Notes: generated by a model from the sequence alone, not told the origin. DNA of 64,000 nt from Lobosporangium transversale (GCF_002105155.1 NW_019029023.1:62001-126000); one strand, 5' to 3'; counted from the first letter of the stretch, positions 36,901 through 48,775 are shown. Numbers and translations: made by a program.

Positions 36901-37151
36901 CCTTCCAGGTACCGGATCTTGCTCTAAGACATATTGCAAACAAATGTAAACGGTTACAGGACTTGACATTGGATCAGACGGTGGGAATTACGATCGGGGG
37001 TTTACTGTTGGCAGTAGAGGACATGCGTCGTCTAGAGAACTTGGATCTGAGTCTTGATGTAGTGGATTTGAAGTTGGTCACGGTGGCGGCACGTCAGAAA
37101 CTACATCACTTGAAGTCCATATCTTTGACTAGTCTTCGACACGAAGAATAA
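33993..37151 (+). CDS. F-box / leucine-rich-repeat-like protein with long low-complexity region
   Basis: Single-exon gene for a 1052-residue protein. The N-terminus is an F-box (residues about 3-45: IPIECLKIVLMYLDL followed by LLTCRALFKKTVPTLYRSP), the Skp1-binding module of SCF ubiquitin ligases. Residues about 65-330 are Ser, Asn, Thr and Gln-rich and likely disordered. A folded part begins near 345 (LRLCKMTRLLQLLIACTSVQ). The C-terminal half has leucine-rich strands and helices of the LRR type, such as SLPHLKSLALVGPFQVPDL and MRRLENLDLSLDVVDLKL. A Gln-His repeat (CAGCAC codons, 36675-36708) interrupts it. The start was chosen at the Met preceding the F-box, because the frame upstream translates poly(T). 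It probably selects a substrate for ubiquitination; the target is unknown. It converges with the next gene, 103 bases away. Confidence 0.8.
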   Translation: MPFTEIPIECLKIVLMYLDLPDQHSVLLTCRALFKKTVPTLYRSPFRAIMTFDDWKSLGAPSSSPHLPHPFRNDSNTSTNRDNNISNTKLSGNMIINNTNANVNQRKTGGTVDDPGCGNGTCTIDNGNVQSTGRLNSTSSSSVSSSSTGSTAASSASVSATTSKTTISTAAAVAALSSATKAVLHVTSALQGRHLATSQAQQQQEKNTRQQKQQKPKRPSSLQRRSYSDYHKNISNDSTTHTSNGKNSSSKVASVSQVNLRARGNSSGSSHASFSYSSGYNNGHDSSSSNNNISNGKGDYHQHYYPNNHHTIHTFLNNNTKIANAAPAAFTQSYAAPISPELQQLRLCKMTRLLQLLIACTSVQARLPALRYPGYGQQWIRPPCKIDYLKYFSDYQGAGEMMIQCFHLLFADLIPAQSDDSDYDSSNGGGNNNRGGHDEEERKNQGGYGSSNSSSSSSSSKHTRNQEAYMVLFQILREFMSHNAEQIQTLSVSAVYTIEHATALVPQLASVTRLEITDLEKTSQDVRVDLVVDFIKSHRMLFGPILKDIVLVEKHALGSIVPGTLSASTFMAIPSLSSTSSSPALASTFASIATTISAPSSPSSPISPASSLGSVFTAYSAAVRIPTSVNSNLGQNNNTLAIIDAFKGLEKIDATGWANCILYLDHILPAPITTGSPPNRSILAAAAPGAPMVTTGAVTTASTSTATSLKRLWLSYYFPASESVDSKVARLGDILTRCRSLTEVRLPIRRGDVFAWATQEKKTALICAPILKSSTAKHLPPMKRIHIQGPSLELMDCLHDASFAFQDTLEDLEASSRLRIWQPTTLEWDWTMKRLRRLKLEGEICLYFCLESLVRCPALEELELVLTPKTGSRAVARQDVRGSTGYLQQHRQQQYQHQHQHQHQHRYLVWPGTNSHHGGDRAEGEVEGGGAGHFWAQQDPGKNLLLFIRSREMYRISSLPHLKSLALVGPFQVPDLALRHIANKCKRLQDLTLDQTVGITIGGLLLAVEDMRRLENLDLSLDVVDLKLVTVAARQKLHHLKSISLTSLRHEE
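36675..36708. repeat. In-frame CAC/CAG hexamer repeat
   Basis: Alternating CAG and CAC codons encode Gln-His pairs inside the F-box protein, an expandable coding microsatellite. Confidence 0.95.
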
Positions 37152-37254
37152 ATCAATGAAAGCATACAGCAACACCAAACCGTAGAAACTATATATATCA
37201 TTGTCTTTATTTATTTATTTTATTTCATTTTTCTATAAAAAAATATTTTTGATG

Positions 37255-38841
37255 TCATGGCAGAGCGATAGGTTGCCCCTTCTCAGCCAACCAGAATATA
37301 GCCCATCGGAACTGCCCATTCGCCAGCTTACGGCTCACGATCAGGACACTTGGAAGTAGACAGACCATGAAGGGGATCGCCAACACAGCTAACACAAGAA
37401 TGAAGATGAACGATGCCAATGCAAACATCATCTTGAAGATAATGAAATAAAGCACAGTGTTGACAGTGTGCTTATTGGCCAGAGTTGCTCTGAAATGCTC
37501 TGCTCCTTTGTGCCACAGATTTCTTGATCGTCGTGGTCGGCTACGATTTGGACCTCCTGTTGCTGCTACCCCTATGACTGCTGGGTTACTCCACGTAGAA
37601 GTATTTGATGGTGTTACCGTTCGAGAAGAGGAAGATGAAGAAGGAGATGCTGTGGACGGTACAGAAACGAACACTTTGACCAGCTTGAATGGGTATTTCT
37701 CTCGAACATGCCAGGAAACCAAGGCTCTCGAGATGATGATATCAATGCGGGCTAGCGCTCTCCAAGAAGTTACGGCTGCAATCACGAAGAGATATCCGAT
37801 CGGCGGTACGATCACAGAGATACCTGCAACGATTAATGTCACAAGCGTCCAAACAAAACAGAAGAGAGTCCAGGGCAAGAGACCGATCAACAGGAAGAAG
37901 AACCCCACCCATGCTTTACCATCCCCTACAACACCCCAGTGCGACTCTGGCCCTTCGTCAGCGTCATGGTATACATTATCATTATATCTTGAACGAGGCG
38001 CTTGAGCGCCATGAGGTTGGTGATGGGGTTGGTCCTGATCTGTTCCCAATAACCTGTCTACGTCACGGGAATGCAGCTCGTCGTCTTCTCGACCTTGGGA
38101 TATCTCGTTTTGCAATTGAGATTGATGTCGGCCTTGTGGTGGTGAAATGGATCCATATCGTGGCCCATTATTGGATTGCTCTCCACTAGATGGTCCTCTA
38201 GCTCTACCAGAGCTACTACTGCTCCCACTAGCTACCCCAGTACTACCATTGGCATCACTACCTGATTGGTAATGGCTTGCAGGAGTTGAGTCTAGAGGAA
38301 TCCTGGTCTTGATATCTAAACCGCGTTGTCCAGGAGGCCCACGAAGATGATCATAATTGTCATGGAAATTCTGAGGTCGGCCATAGCCCTGAAGATTGGG
38401 GGATCTATCCTTGGTATTCACAATAGTTGCCTCGTATGAAGGAGGAAGGTCATCATCGTGCTGAATACTGTGACTAGTCGCAGTTTTTTTCCCTGCAGAA
38501 ACTGTCGTTGTTGTTCTCGAAGCTGTTGCCTCGGCAGAGCCATCTGAAGGACCAGGTTGTGAGGCCATTGGAGCAGTAGTAGCGATAGTATGAAGGGATG
38601 GAGCCGTAGGCTGTACAACTGGTGAGACTGGCGAAGCAGGGATAGCAATAAGGATGTTCTCAGAAGCAGCAGCAACAGGAGCAGCAGAATTAAGGTTGAT
38701 GCCAGAAGTAGTAGCAGTAGTAGTGGTAGTGTCACCTGCAGTTGAGTCTAAGTTACTAGCTCTCCAGACTGAGGAGTTGGATTGGACGTTTAGCCAAGGT
38801 TGACCGTTATCAAAAGGGTCATTAGGATCAAACGAAGACAT
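37255..38841 (-). CDS. Multi-pass membrane protein with PPxY motif, family unknown
   Basis: Single-exon gene, 528 residues. Residues 1-305 are Ser/Thr/Pro/Gly-rich and probably disordered, with a PPSY motif near 132 (LPPSYEAT), the type bound by WW domains of Rsp5/Nedd4 ubiquitin ligases. Two hydrophobic regions follow, about 308-365 (GFFFLLIGLLPWTLFCFVW and IPPIGYLFVIAAV-like strands) and about 465-505 (FIIFKMMFALASFIFILVLA, PFMVCLLPSVLIV), each long enough for two membrane passes. A basic, Ser-rich loop lies between them. The arrangement recalls the 'putative sensor' membrane domain of bacteria and some fungi, but I cannot assign it. The start is the Met of MSSFDPNDPFDNGQPW, with no other in-frame candidate upstream that looks coding. 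Confidence 0.7.
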   Translation of the reverse strand: MSSFDPNDPFDNGQPWLNVQSNSSVWRASNLDSTAGDTTTTTATTSGINLNSAAPVAAASENILIAIPASPVSPVVQPTAPSLHTIATTAPMASQPGPSDGSAEATASRTTTTVSAGKKTATSHSIQHDDDLPPSYEATIVNTKDRSPNLQGYGRPQNFHDNYDHLRGPPGQRGLDIKTRIPLDSTPASHYQSGSDANGSTGVASGSSSSSGRARGPSSGEQSNNGPRYGSISPPQGRHQSQLQNEISQGREDDELHSRDVDRLLGTDQDQPHHQPHGAQAPRSRYNDNVYHDADEGPESHWGVVGDGKAWVGFFFLLIGLLPWTLFCFVWTLVTLIVAGISVIVPPIGYLFVIAAVTSWRALARIDIIISRALVSWHVREKYPFKLVKVFVSVPSTASPSSSSSSRTVTPSNTSTWSNPAVIGVAATGGPNRSRPRRSRNLWHKGAEHFRATLANKHTVNTVLYFIIFKMMFALASFIFILVLAVLAIPFMVCLLPSVLIVSRKLANGQFRWAIFWLAEKGQPIALP

Positions 38842-39007
38842 GGGTGAACGAATGTGTGCGTGAATGAAGTTTTTAAAATGATCTTGTGCACAGCTTCTTT
38901 AAAGTCTTGGCATTTTCAGCATACGCCGCCCTTAACTGTAACATGGTGAAGCCCAATTCATAGTAAAAGAGAGTAGTAAAGATAGCCTGGGAAGTGTCAC
39001 ATCATGG

Positions 39008-39055
39008 CTTTTCTTTTTCTTTTTCTTTTTCTTTTTCTTTTTTCTTTTTCTTTTA
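39008..39055. repeat. (TTTTTC)n microsatellite
   Basis: Seven to eight CTTTTT units on the + strand in the 240-base gap between two minus-strand genes. Confidence 0.95.
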
Positions 39056-39081
39056 TTATTCGCGATTGCATTATCAATGAA

Positions 39082-42000
39082 TCAATCCAGATGCATTTTT
39101 CCAGAAAGTAGAGGATCATCTTCACTCATCCTGCGGTCTTCCAACGATCGTTTGACCCATGCTTTAGCAGACCCAAGAGCCGCCTGTGACTTCTGTTGTA
39201 GATACGCTGACTTGGAGGTTATCGAAGACGACGCTGGTTGTGTAGTTGTTGGTGTTGGTGTATCTATATTTGCTGTTGTATTCTCAAATGGACGGCCCAA
39301 CGGATATAGATCAACCTCTCTCCTTGGGGAAGCACGGGCGCCTATACCTACATTAGAGGTGGAAGCACTGGATATTGACCTAGTTAGACCAGGCCGTGGA
39401 GAGCTCTCATGTCTCCTATACAAATTATATTGCCGAGACCCTAGATCGTTTTCCTGTTCCTGTAGCTCCTGTATAACAGCTGCTTCGTGCGAAGGAGCAG
39501 TGGACAATGGGAGAGGACCTCTCCCACTTGATACACTACCCTTGCGTCGATTCCCCAACAACGTGCCTACACTGTCTAACGAGAATTTTGGTGATGTTCC
39601 TTTGATCGAGTTATTGTCGCTACCTCCACCGCTATTGGATCCTTTGCTTCCTTGATCTTCGTCATTATTACGACTCGTAATCTTTTTCAACAGCGAATCC
39701 TTCTTTGACTTTAGATTCAATAGACTATCACCACTGCTCCTGCGACCATGATCTCTTCCTCGATCTTTACTATCCTTGCCACTCTCACCTGTATTCCGCT
39801 TGGACGAAACTTGTTCTGTATTCTCATTACTGCTATTGTTGTTACTATCAGCATTACTCTGAGGACTCTCATCGCCCTTGCTCTGGCCCTTCTTGCTCTT
39901 TTTGTCAGCAGTGAGCATATTGGCATGGTTTCCTTGAATCTGGGAGATAGAGCTGCTAGAAACTGTGCTACCCCCCGACCTACTACTGTTTTTTTCAAGG
40001 ATACCTGCAATTCCAACAAGAGATGACGAAACGTTCAAATCATTTTTAGGTGAATCCTCCTCTGCATCCTTCCCTTTATCCTCATCGGTATGGGGCGACG
40101 CTGTGCTCCATCTCATCATGTTTGTAGATTTGGGAAGTGTTTCCTGACCTGGTCGTGAAGAGCTGTCTGGCGAATCTCTTTTGCTGCTGGACTCTGCTAA
40201 ACTTTGTAGAGATTGATACAGTACATCATTTACTGCAGATGAAACAGTTCCATTATTCGTGTCACTATCCGCGTCATCGTTGCTCACTGTCGATTCCAGA
40301 TTGGCAAGAAGTCGCAACGAGCTTGTTGATGATTTCTTGGATGGCCCATTGGAGGGAGAGGATACTGATAGCCGTGATCCCTGTGCCTCTGCAACATCAT
40401 TTAGAGCAGATAACTTTGGGATGGCGGATTGCAGCTTGGATCCACTAGACGTTGTACTACTAGAAGACTGAGGTGTGGTTGATGGAGATGTTCGTATAGC
40501 AGTAGCAATTGATGTAGCAACTGTTGGTTTGGTGTTCAGTTTGGATGGATCTGCCACAGGATCCTGTGACTTTGACGAAAAATGTGCCTGTGAAAACCGC
40601 TTAAACTTTGATGCAAATGATGATGTGGAGATGGTACTGGCATTGCTACTGCTGGTATTGTGCTGCTGATGGATGTACATAGTGGGTAGCGGTGTGGAGG
40701 TGATGGGGACGGTTTCTAGATCCATATCTGATTCTGTGCCAGTCGAGCTCCAAGATGGTTTTCTCTCAGATATGAGCGACTGAGGACCTGGAGGAGCCTG
40801 TTCTGAGTCAAAGGAACTCTCACTGCCTCGTCGTTTGCTTCGTATCGGCGTACTCGAAGCGCTCTCCCCCGGCTTCTCTGCCTTCCTTATTTTTTCAGTT
40901 GTACTTGAATCCGCATCACTATCGTCCGCGACCTCTGTAGAAACTTCCTCATCCCCCTCAAAAATACCTCCGGTCCCGTGCGAGTCAAAGAATGGGTAAT
41001 CATCCATGTTAGGCAGTACGATCGCCTCCACCATCGCCTCACGGATTTTTGTCTCAATGGCGCTTAGTACCATGTTAAGCTTTATAGCCTTGTCAGCTAC
41101 AATTGGTTCTATCACAATCTCTAGCTCGGGCGGCTCCTGAAACCCGATCCAGAACCGGTTAGTTGGCGGCGCCTTGATCTTGAGCGTCATCATTCCCGAT
41201 ATAGCCTTGACAAGTACTGCCAGGACCACGGTCACTTTGACAGGCTTCAATGTCGCTAGTCCCAGTCCAACATCCACCTCAATCTCAACCCTTATGCCTC
41301 CACGGTACGCTAGATGGAATTCAGCACTTAGTTCGCCAGTCATAGAGAGTTCGTGAAGCTTTGTCCTTGTGATGTAAGGAATGCTATGACCAATATCGAA
41401 TGACCGCACCTTGATTTCTCCTAAAAATGACGGTCGTTTTAGTTTTCGAGTCTTGCGTGTAATCTTTTGGATAAATATCTCTCGGATTCTCTTCGTCTTG
41501 TATACACCCAAAAAGATCCGACCAAGGAACGAATTGAACCAGCGGGTATGTTCATGATGCTTATCAGAGTGAAGGATGCGGATATGGTTTTGAATAGCCT
41601 CAGGATCAAAGTGTGCCTTGTCTCGGATCTTTTGTTTTGTACCAGGCTTCCTCAACTTGGACGCATACAGGAGAGCAAGGAACCTAATCCAGATTTCATC
41701 CAATCCATTCATTTTGGGAGTGAGGAATGCCACGTTGCCACATTAATTTTCTTTTTTTAGACCTAAAAATCAACTGACTTGTAACTTTAGAACTTTAGAG
41801 TAAAAAAAAAATAACAAGAGAATACATACCAGTCCTCTTTGACAACTGGAGTATGGACAAAGATATAAAATTCATCTTGATCATTGTCCATAGCGATAGC
41901 AGAGGTTGGTGCATCAATTTTGCGCTTGATTTGGATAGGGTGCTCCTTGTTAAAACATTCATTATCTGGCAAGTTCTTTGGAAAGATCCGGACCTCATAC

Positions 42001-42746
42001 AGTGTCATGGGTACGACAGCTTTGCAGTCACGCTGCTGATCACTTTCGTAGAGGAACAAGGTGTCGTATCGCAGTACAGCATAATACGAATCTTTGGGTC
42101 GTGCATTCTTGGGTTGGAACAGCATATTGGTCATGTAATCCGAAATGGACTCCGCAGCAGGTCCCAATCGTGGTACCCGCGTCATCCTGACATAGCCTTC
42201 CCTATTTAAATTAGGGTCCGCTTGCATTGGTACGTCTGGTTCTCGACCAGCGATGGCTTTCAAACTAACAGTTGCAGGGGTATCACATTCCAAAGTTGTG
42301 CTATCGTCTTGTTCCTCATTTTCATCTGTGTTGCTACTGTCTTCTTCATCGCTATCATCATCTGTATCATGCTTGTCTCTGTCCTGTTGCTTGTGACTAT
42401 GGCGAGGTATATCCTGGTGACGACTGAGTTGAGATGGAGTTGTGGTAGTAGTATCGGAAGACGATGCAGAAGTTATGGAGGTGGAGGATGAAGATCGGGT
42501 TTTGTTGTTGGCTGACTTCCGTAAACGAAGACTAGTGCTTTTAGTTTTTTTTGCAATGGGTAGAATGGTATCAGTGTGGACATTGATTTGGCCGTTCAGA
42601 ATCTTGGGTGGAGGCAAATCTGTTGGGCGTGGCTGGGTCGGATCAAGTTTTGGTAGTCGAATCCATAAGATAGCAAGCGTGATGGTCACAGTGAGCGGGA
42701 TCAAGGTCACACCGCCCAAAAGATAGAAGAACAGGTATGGATGCAT
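39082..42746 (-). CDS. Nvj2/TEX2-like lipid-transfer protein (TM, PH, SMP)
   Basis: Predicted lipid-transfer protein of endoplasmic reticulum contact sites. Two exons, 42746-41830 and 41683-39082, give 1172 residues. The N-terminus has one membrane segment (FFYLLGGVTLIPLTVTITL, residues 5-28), then an acidic Ser-rich linker. A PH-like domain spans about 187-318 and ends KEDWFLALLYASKL across the splice. The SMP-LTD domain lies at about 355-550, with RWFNSFLGRIFLGVYKT, RPSFLGEIKVRSFDIG, PPTNRFWIGF and VLPNMDDYPFF. The remaining about 600 residues are Ser-rich, disordered and not conserved. The order TM-PH-SMP is that of yeast Nvj2 and animal TEX2. The acceptor at 41685-41684 (ATTAG) was chosen because it alone restores the PH C-terminal helix; reading through gives an in-frame stop. 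SMP domains form lipid-binding tubes. Confidence 0.9.
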
Positions 42747-45054
42747 TCGGGAGGCTACTTTACAAGGAAAATCACTTCTACAGTAGTGAACGTAAGAACA
42801 ACGGACAAAAAAGACAAAGCGAAGAGAAGGCTAGAAATGGATCACTGAGTTTAGATATTGACGGAGAGGTAAAACAGGAGCTCAACACATTGAGAAGAGG
42901 TAAGGATGTTTCCTGTAATGAACGAAATGGAGGTAATGAATAATGAGTTTCACCCACCTAGCAAATAAGCACAGTGGATAACAAGAAGACTGAAAGGAGC
43001 AGTAAACGAGAACCCAAAAGGAGGGCTCCCGAAGAAAGATAAAGACAGCTGGTGAGTAAAGTCGAGGGGGATTTTTTTTTTATAAAAAAAAAGTGAAAGG
43101 AAGAAGAGAAAGAGCCACGCACATGCCATTATTACTGGCAAGATACAAAAGCAAATGGATCATCATGACGCGCACATGCCTCTCTTTACTGGAGGACAAG
43201 CAAAATTGCTTTATCACCATCAGTTAAAGTGCCACACAGTGCTCCTTGTAGCAAGTCTGGACTCCTGAGCCATTTCTAATATGTCACACCCATACAAAAA
43301 AAACCTTCAATAAATTGAAATTATTCATATATTGCTGTCATCATTGTGATCATCACAGATATTTTTACAATTCAAGACCATCATCGTCGCAGCATCGCCA
43401 GCAAAGCTACCTTTATCATGAAGTTTCAAGAGGAAAAGGCTTGAAATCCAAATGTCTCAGAGTTCATTTGCAAAACTATGAAGTATCAATCCTGGTGGGC
43501 CCTCAAAAATGCGAATTACCATCTTCAAAGCTATCAGACTCTCATCTCAAGCCTCTTAACGTTTGAAATGTATTCGAAAGACAAAAGTTGGTGGGTTAGA
43601 CGTCACCAGTCTAACGAGCAAGTCAAACTGGGTATGTACTGAATGTTGAATTGGTTTGTAAAAGCAATTAACGTAATGAACACTTAGTAACAGATGTTCG
43701 TCTGTAAGGGACAGCGGTTGCGATATGGACCATCACCAAGGATTATTAAGCCCCTCAACTTCCTCGCGGTTGGTTAAATAGGTTCAAGTTATGGACAGGA
43801 ATCAAGGGATATTGGGAAAGTGGCTCCGTTTTTTTGAACTCTCGAAGTATCGGCATCGGAATTCAGGGATTTCACATGATTTGATCCTGAAGATGTGTAT
43901 AACTAAAGCAAAACCGGTCTCTTCCTGAAGACAACGGTAAACAAGACCCTTACTATTGGGCCTGTTCCTGACCGCAAGACTGTTCTATTAGCTCGAGCTT
44001 CCATCCTTTTCTGTAGCAACTCTTCAAGTCCTGATAAATGAAGGCCTCTTATTCTTTGTAAGTGGATGAGCAGTGACATGTTCTTCTCTTTCTACAGCTT
44101 CTGTACTGACCTTATCTTTTTTTTTTTTTTAAGTCAAACACTACCTAGATTCGCTGGAGGCTGGCACATTGGATCTTTTTGATATTTTTTGGAGACTCCG
44201 GATTCATAACACAAGACTTGTTCTCGAGGCGGTCCCACGCGTTTGATGATAAAATGCGAGAGTAGGGACTAAATATTGCTCTGCTAGTTAACAGCGCGCC
44301 ATGCCATAAAGACTGTGAATGTATTGGCCTAGCCAACATTATCATCATGCATCTTCCATCAAACACCACATCGCTTACGCAGCCAATGGATGCTAGTTTC
44401 ATCGATGTTTCAAAGTTCACTACAATCGATTAATACTCAAGACTACACGCTACGTTGAACGAGACGAGGATATTCCCAATGGGTTACTCTAACCACTTCT
44501 CCCCAAAGCTTGGTGCATGGTTACATCTGACTGTAATCGCAATAGCTTCTTCAAGGTCTCTGTTCTTCCGGACGATTACAAGCGGAGGCTACTAAGTCTT
44601 GGTGTCGAAGCAAGAAAAGATCACATTGACCACCTCAAGAGAGAACTCATACCCAAGTAAGGATGTAACAGCGAGCTCATCTGCAAGCAAAATGATTTCG
44701 CAATTCTTATCCTGTCGAGCTTCGTGGCCGTGCCGTTGCGAGAACAATTCCTCAAGAAGCCTTTTCGTTGTCGATAACAAGTCCCGGATCATGAAAGTGG
44801 CGAGGAGGGTGTAGACACTATGAAGTTTAATCGAAAGGATGATAACCTTAATTATTTTCAAGGAGCTTTTTGAAAGCTTCCTAGACACCATTGAGGGTCC
44901 AGGCAATATTCATGATCCTGAGCTCACAACCAGCTGAAACAATGCATTGACTGAATATCTCAATAAATTCAATTTACAAAGGTTCATGTATTCTTGATTA
45001 GCTTTACATTGTGATAAATGTCTGTTTTAGTATGTGGCTTATGTTTATAGTTGC

Positions 45055-45091
<37 letters not shown>

Positions 45092-45265
45092 CATGGTGAA
45101 TGAACAGTTTTGTGCTCATTCTTGCATTCTAAGAGGTGCAACTGTTGTTGTTTCATTCTTTTACCCTTCATTCTTCCTAGTTGCTAATACTAGCCAGCAA
45201 GCTGAAAAACATATCCTTCTCCCTCGCTCAACTAGACACTTACACTCTCAGGCAGCCACCTAGCC
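42747..45265. other. Intergenic region with unidentified coding-like remnants
   Basis: No complete gene. 43690-44130 has coding-like stretches in several frames (for example TLTIGPVPDRKTVLLARASI on the + strand). Minus-strand open frames at 44420-44145 (MKLASIGCVSDVVFDGRCM) and 44906-44592 (KRLLEELFSQRHGHEARQDK) also have ordinary protein composition. They match no family I recognise and no splice model joins them, so they look like debris of lineage-specific genes or a mobile element. An inverted repeat (GTTAGAC / GTCTAAC) sits at 43595-43615. Poly(A) at 45059-45088 precedes the UTP21 leader. Confidence 0.4.
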
Positions 45266-48200
45266 ATGTTTGGCCTCCCTCAGAAGAAGGCACGCAAAGA
45301 GGCACCAAAGGCTACAGCTCCTCGTCTCTTTGTCCCATTCCGTGCCATTGGTTATGTCACCAATGAAGTCCCTTTCAATATTCAGGCCAGGGGCCAGGCC
45401 TACTTTTTGACCACCTGTGTCGGCACTACTTTTCATATCTATGACGTTGCGAAGATGAATTTGCTTTTTGTTGGTATGACATTGTATTCTTTCATTCTTT
45501 CATTCTTCTTTTTATTTTCCTTGTTTTGGTTTACCTGGATCAGGATGTCTGATTACGGGGGTTAATATTGCTAGAGTTTCATTGTAATCAAAAGATAATA
45601 CCGGCTGTTCCCTTTGATTATAGACTAACTTTACGCATATCATTCGCATAAAAGGCGCACACACCTCTACACCGATCACAGCATTAGCAACATTAGGTGA
45701 TCTCGTTTTTGCAGCATGTGGATCAGATGTCGTCACGTACAGGAGAGCTAAAGAAGTAGGGCGATTCTCATGTGGAACAGACCCAAGACTTTCGATAGCA
45801 TCGCTTGAGATCTTTGGTCAACACATTATCTCGATCTGCAGCGATAATACTGTCAAGTTGAATGATCATACCACAGGAGGTAAATGACAATGCTGTCGGA
45901 AAAACTAACTTGGAAGGAAGCAAAGGCTAGAGCTGTGGATATGATTACTCATTAAGAATTACACCCTCATTTGTGACCTTTGATAGAGTTATACACTACT
46001 ATCGATTTTGACCCCTCTTTCACCGTTACAACACTCATCCATCCCAGTACATATCTCAATAAAGTGCTCATTGGGAGCAACCAAGGAACAATGCAGCTCT
46101 GGAATATCCGCACAAGCACTATGATCTATGCATTCAAGGGATTCAACTCGCCTATCACCTGTTTCACTCAAACCCCTGTAGTAGATGTGATCGCAATTGG
46201 TCTCTTGGATGGCTCCATTGTCATCCACAACATCAGAACAGACATTACTATGATGACTCTGAGGCAGGAAGCAAAAGTCACTGCAATATCCTTCCGAACA
46301 GGTACAAAGCCCACGCTTTTGCTATTAATTGTCCTAGCAGTGTCTTAAAAAAAAAAAAAAAAAGCGCAGATCCTAACCGTAATTACACTTCTCTGACTGT
46401 ATATTACTGAACGGAATAGATGATCAGCATGTGATGGCTTCTGCAAACATGTATGGAGATATCGCACTTTGGGATCTGGATCGTCAAAAGGTGTTACATG
46501 TGATGAAAGGTGCACACGATGGAACCATCCCTTCAATCCAGTTTTTGAATGGACAACCAATCTTAATGACTTCTGGGGCAGACAATTCCGTTAAGCAATG
46601 GATCTTTGATAGTTTGGATGGCCTTCCCCGCTTGTTAAAGTCTAGAAGTGGGCATCATGCACCACCTACCAATATTAAATATTATGGCGAAGATGGACAT
46701 TTTATCTTATCTGCTGGTCGTGATCGTTCACTCAGAGCATTCTCCACTCTCCGCGACTCACAATCGGTTGAGTTATCGCAGGGATCTCTGAGCAAAAAGT
46801 CAAAGCTACTGAATCTTAAGATTGATGAACTGAAGCTCCCCCTAATCACAACTGTTGCAGCAACCTCAACCAAAGAAAAGGAATGGGACAACATCTTGAC
46901 AGCACATTGGAACGAGCCCGGAGTACGTACATGGAATTACCAGCGCAAGACTTTGGGTGCACATATCATGACTCCAAAAGATGGATCTTCTACTAAAACA
47001 GTAACAGTCAGCAAATGCGGAAATTTTGGCTTTGTTGGCTCAGCTTTGGGTGGAATTGATATGTTTAATATGCAATCAGGGATCTTCCGACGGTCTTTTG
47101 ATGAGGATGGTCATAAGAAAGCGATCACAGGGCTTCAGTCAGACCGTCTGAGCAAAACATTAATTTCAGGGTCTCTGGATGGGTTCCTCAAGCTCTGGGA
47201 CATTAAGACAGGCAAATGTGAACATACTATGGAGATGCCCTCACCCATTACACATTTGCTTTTGTACAGTGAGAATAATCACCTGGCCGTTATCTGCGAC
47301 GATTTATGCATACGCATTGTGGATGTTGAAAACCGCCGTGTTGTTCGTGAATTCTGGGGTCACTCAAATCGCATTACAGATATGGTAAGTTTTTTTTTTT
47401 ATCTCTTCAATATTGTTTTTCACCATGCAGGTGTCCTTTTATTTTATAATAACTAACCATTACTTTATAAAATGGCGCTTGTTAATTATAGACATTCAGC
47501 CCTGATGGTCACTGGCTTGTTTCCTCCTCTTTGGATACCACTATCCGCACATGGGATTTACCAACTGGACATATGGTTGATATTTTCAAATGCGAAAGCA
47601 TCGCCACCAGCCTTAGCTTCTCGCCCACTGGTGATTATTTGGCAACGGCACATGTTGACAATGTTGGTATCTTCCTGTGGGCCAATCGCATGCAATTTAC
47701 AACTGTATCATTGAGAAGTATCACTGAAGATGATGTGATTCGAGTGGCTCTGCCAACATCCTCTACCCTGGAAGATGAAAACGAAGAAGGTAAAGGCAGA
47801 CACATCAATAGTAGTATATATCTATTTCCTTGCACACACGCCTATTTCTTTTTACGAAAAACATTATTAACCATGATACCCTCATTAATTGTGAAATATT
47901 ACATAATAGCTGAGAATATCTTCACAACCAATGAAGAAGTACTCGCGTTGGAACCAGGCATTGAATCTGCCGAACAGTTGACAGAGCAGATGATCACGCT
48001 GTCGCTCCTCCCTAAATCCAAATGGCAAACATTATTGAATCTAGATGTGATCAAAGCCAGAAATAAGCCCAAGGAGGCACCCAAGGCACCTGAGAAGGCA
48101 CCCTTCTTCTTGAGCACACTTCCAGGAGTTGAACCCAAGTTTGTTGCAACTAAAAAGGATGAGGAGCGTACGGATGCTGCGGACACCAAAATGATCCGTA

Positions 48201-48775
48201 TGAATATGCTACAGCCAGAGACTGTCTTTATGACGCTTCTGAAACGAGGCCACAAATCAGGACAAGATTACTCGGACTTTTTTGATCATATCAAATCACT
48301 GAATCCTTCTGCTGTGGATTTTGAGCTCAGGTCCATGTCATTGGACAACGATTTGGCAGAACCGAGATATTTTTTGGAGGCAATCGAATATCTCTTGAAG
48401 ATGAAACGGGACTTTGAGTTGGCAGAAGTATATTTGAACGTTTTCTTGAAGATCCATGGCGATGTTTTGGTTGCAAATCCGGAAGCAGGACTGGATGATA
48501 AAGAGGAGGACGAAGATGAAGATGAAGATGATATGGATGATGAAGACGAGGATAGTGAGATGGAAAATGATTCAGATAGTGATGACGAGAATCGTATTCG
48601 GAAGCGTAGTAACAAGAAACTTAAGATCAAGGTCAATGCTACCAAGGCTGGTCCGATGAGTGTCAGCTTGCGGCTAAGGCGGGTGATAACAGAGCATCAA
48701 CGTGAATGGAAGCGGCTTGAAGAACTCTTTCAAAGTACACTTTGCCTGATCGAGTTTATGAGAACGAAGGCATAA
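45266..48775 (+). CDS. UTP21: U3 snoRNP / SSU processome WD-repeat protein Utp21
   Basis: Component of the UTP-B subcomplex of the small-subunit processome (WDR36 in animals), required for 18S rRNA maturation in the nucleolus. Exons 45266-45473, 45655-45879, 45987-46301, 46420-47384, 47492-47789 and 47910-48775 give 958 residues. The N-terminus shows the family start (LFVPFRAIGYVTNEVPF; KMNLLFVGAH after splicing). Two WD40 propellers follow, with repeats such as GTMQLWNIRT, GDIALWDLDRQ, GFLKLWDIKTGKCEHTM and TTIRTWDLPTGHMVDIF. The C-terminal Utp21 domain (about 700-958) includes SKWQTLLNLDVIKARNKP and a polyacidic insert near 860-895. The second exon enters at an A-rich acceptor (cgcataaaag) that alone keeps the frame. 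The call is firm; the exon 1-2 junction is the least certain. Confidence 0.93.

Noticed and set aside
48286..48645. Minus-strand poly(Ser) open frame inside UTP21
   Set aside because: It is the antisense of the acidic Glu/Asp insert of Utp21.
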